Both the position numbers and the translations under genes were made by a program. A DNA stretch of 64,000 nt, taken from NCBI GenBank assembly GCA_029582155.1, contig CM055902.1, positions 17,763,011 through 17,827,010 of the forward strand, given 5' to 3'. Positions 61,499-64,000 of the stretch are shown in pieces. Origin of the DNA: Panopea generosa (lineage: Eukaryota; Mollusca; Bivalvia; Adapedonta; Hiatellidae). The notes below the pieces were generated by a model. It was not told the DNA's origin. It did not search any database and was given only the letters and a program-made list of their open reading frames with translations. Each line of letters begins with the position of its first letter. The stretch's first letter is position 1.

Positions 61499-63890
61499 TT
61501 GCAATGTGGTCATTTGTGGCAATGTGTGGTCATTTGTAACCATGTGTGGTCATTTGTGGACATGTGTGGACATTTGTGGCAATGTGTAGTCATTTGTGGC
61601 CATGTGTGGTCATTTGTGGACATGTGTGGACATTTGTGGCAATGTGTAGTCATTTGTGGACAAGTGGTGATTTGTGGACATGTGTGGATATTATGGCAAT
61701 GTGTGATAATTTGTGGCTATGTGTTGTCATTTGTGGCCGTGTGTGGCCATTTATTGACATGTGTGGTCATTTATGGCCATGTGTGGCCATTTGTTGACAT
61801 GTGTGGTCATTTAAGGCAATGTGTAGTCATTTGTGGACAAGTGGTGATTTGTGGATATGTGTGGATATCGTGGTAATGTGTGATCATTTGTGGATATGTT
61901 TGGTCATTTGTGGACATGTATGGTCATGTGTGGCCATGTGTGGTCATTTGTGGCAATGTGTGGTCAATTGTGGACATGTGTGGTCATTTGTGGCAATGTG
62001 TGGAAATTTGTGACCATGTGTGGTAATTTGTGGCCATGTGTGGTCATTTGTGAACATGTGTGGTCATTTGTGGCAATATATGTTCATTTGTGGCAATGTG
62101 TGGTCATTTGTGGCCATGTGTGGTCATTTGTGGCCATGTGTGGTCAAATGTGGCAATGTGTTGTCATTTGTAGACATGTGTGGTCATTTGTGGCCAAATG
62201 TGGTCATTTGAGGACATGTGTGGTCATTTCTGGACGAGTAAGTGTTGTAATTTGTGGCAAAGTGTGGTTATTTGTGGCAATGTGTGGTCATTTGTGGCCA
62301 TGTGTGGTCATTTGCAGACAAGTTAGTGTGGTCATTTGTGGCAATGTGTTGTCATTTGTGGCCATGTGTGGTAATTTGTAAACAAGGTAGTGTGATCATT
62401 TGTGGATAAGTCAGTGTGGTCATTTGTGGCCATGTTTGGTCATTTGTGGCAATGTGTGGTCATTTGTGGCCATGTGTGGTCAATTGTGGCAATGTGTGTT
62501 CTTGTGTGGCCATGTGTTGTCATTTGTGAACATGTGTGGTCATTTGTGGCACTATTTGGTCATTTGTGGCAATGTGTGGTAATTTGTGGCCATGTGTGGT
62601 CATTTGTGAACATGTTAGGTCAATTGTGGCAATGTGTGGTAATTTGTGGCCACGTGTTGTCATTTGTGGCCATGTTTGGTCATTTGCGGACAAGTAAGTG
62701 TGGTTATTTGTGGCAATATGTGGCCATTTGTGGCCATGTATGGTCATTTGTAAACAATTCAGTATGGTCATTTGTGGATAAGTCAGTGTGGTCATTTGTG
62801 GCCATGTGTGGTCATTTGTGAACATACGTGGTCATTTGTTACAATATGTGTTCTTGTGTGGCCATGTGTTGTCATTTGTGAACATGTGGTCATTTGTGGC
62901 AATATGTGGTCATTTGTGGACATGTGTGGTCATTTGTTGACATGTGTGGATATTGTGGCAATGTGTGGTCATTTGTGGCCAATTGTGATCATTTGTGGCA
63001 ATATGTGATCATTTGTGCCCTTGTGTGGTCATTTGTGGCCATTTGTGGTCATATGTAGCAATAAGTTGTCATGTGCTGTCATGTGCGGTCAAATTTTCAA
63101 ACTTGGCTAAACACATGTTTTTTTAAGTATACCATTGCAATGTGGTCATTTGTGGCAATGTGTGGTCATTTGTAACCATGTGTGGTCATTTGTGGACATG
63201 TGTGGACATTTGTGGCAATGTGTAGTCATTTGTGGCCATGTGTGGTCATTTGTGGCAATGTGTGGTCATTTGTGGCCATGTTTGGTCATATGTGGCCATG
63301 TGTGGTCATTTGTGGCTAGGTGTGGTTATATGTGGCAATATGTAGTCATTTGCTGCCATGTGCGGTCAAATGTGACAATGTGTGGTCATATGTGGCAATG
63401 TGTGGCCGTTTACGGTCATATGTGGATATTGTGGCAATGTGTGGTAATTTGTGGACATGTATGGTCATTTGTTGCCAAGTGTGGTTATTTGTAGAAATGT
63501 GTGGATATTGTGGCAATGCATGGCAATTGGAGGCCATGTGTGGTCATTTGTGGACATATGTGGTCATTAGTGGCCACGTGTGGCCATTTGTGAACATGTG
63601 TGGTCATTTGTGGCAATGTGTGGTGATTTGTGGACATGTGGTGATTTGTGGACATGTGTGGAAATTGTGACAATGTGTGATTATTTGTGGACATGTGTGG
63701 TCATTTGTGGCCAGGTGTGGTTATTTGTGGCAATATGAGGTCATTTGTTGCCATGTGCGGTCATATGTGGCATTGTGTGGTCATTTGTGGCCGTGTGTGG
63801 TCATTTGTGGACAAGTGTGGTTATTTGTGGAAAAGTGTGGTCATTTGTGGCAAAGTGTGGTAATTACTGACAAAGTGTGGTCATTTATGG
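61499..63890. repeat. 2.4-kb minisatellite of 20-bp units
   Basis: About 118 units of GTGGTCATTTGTGGCCATGT and variants (GCAATG, GACATG). Since 20 is not a multiple of three, three successive units encode a 20-residue period. The array is internally duplicated together with its left flank: 61455-61619 equals 63091-63255. Confidence 0.95.
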
Positions 63891-64000
63891 TAAGCTATAA
63901 CAAAAAGTGCAACATTTATAGTATTATCAGTTTTTTATCAGCTTGATACAGAAAACAACTGAACAAAACGTCAAATTAAATTAATGTTTTAACGTGTTTC

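Noticed and set aside
61499-63946. Cys/Trp-rich repeated protein (MCGHLWQCVVICGHVW)
   Set aside because: Product of the 20-bp minisatellite, with stops breaking every frame within a few hundred bases and no flanking gene structure.

Overview
The window is animal nuclear DNA. It is AT-rich, with introns bounded by GT-AG, tRNA-derived SINEs, LINE and mariner relics, TIR-bounded MITEs and an unusual load of minisatellites. The repeat style and protein families suggest a marine lophotrochozoan, most likely a bivalve mollusc; this is inferred, not proven.

One large gene dominates, on the + strand from 2463 to 44752. I could chain 26 coding exons with matching splice phases into one reading frame of about 1297 residues plus a stop; its 5' end lies upstream of what I can recognise. 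The product has a cysteine-rich N-terminus with an ADAMTS-like CGICGGTNSTC motif, several beta-sandwich-like segments, a REJ/PKD-like region (DGSYSFDPDGG), a GAIN-like region, a GPS autoproteolysis motif (CGTKHLS), an 18-nt microexon, one membrane helix and a short cytoplasmic tail. This resembles the one-pass sperm receptor for egg jelly/polycystin-1 ectodomain class, not an 11-helix polycystin channel.

Introns hold most of the DNA: a 2.4-kb array of 30-bp units (intron 4), a TIR-bounded element with a 25-bp array plus a dead mariner transposase (intron 5), a 4.5-kb array of 29-30-bp units beside and partly inside a MITE (intron 12), and a 49-bp array, a MITE and a splice-acceptor duplication (intron 23). 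Two small minisatellites are built from splice junctions: 65-bp copies of the exon 14 end with its donor, and 59-bp copies of the exon 24 acceptor with the exon start.

Upstream (1-1160) is a 5'-truncated LINE with a 13-bp target-site duplication, followed by a SINE. Downstream are a second SINE, a 21-bp array (47.5 kb), a 6.1-kb array of 30-bp units (47.8-53.9 kb), a likely first coding exon of a Ras-like small GTPase (56292-56346), and further arrays at 57.2, 60.4 and 61.5-63.9 kb. The long open frames in the arrays follow from unit lengths and lack of stops and are not called as genes.
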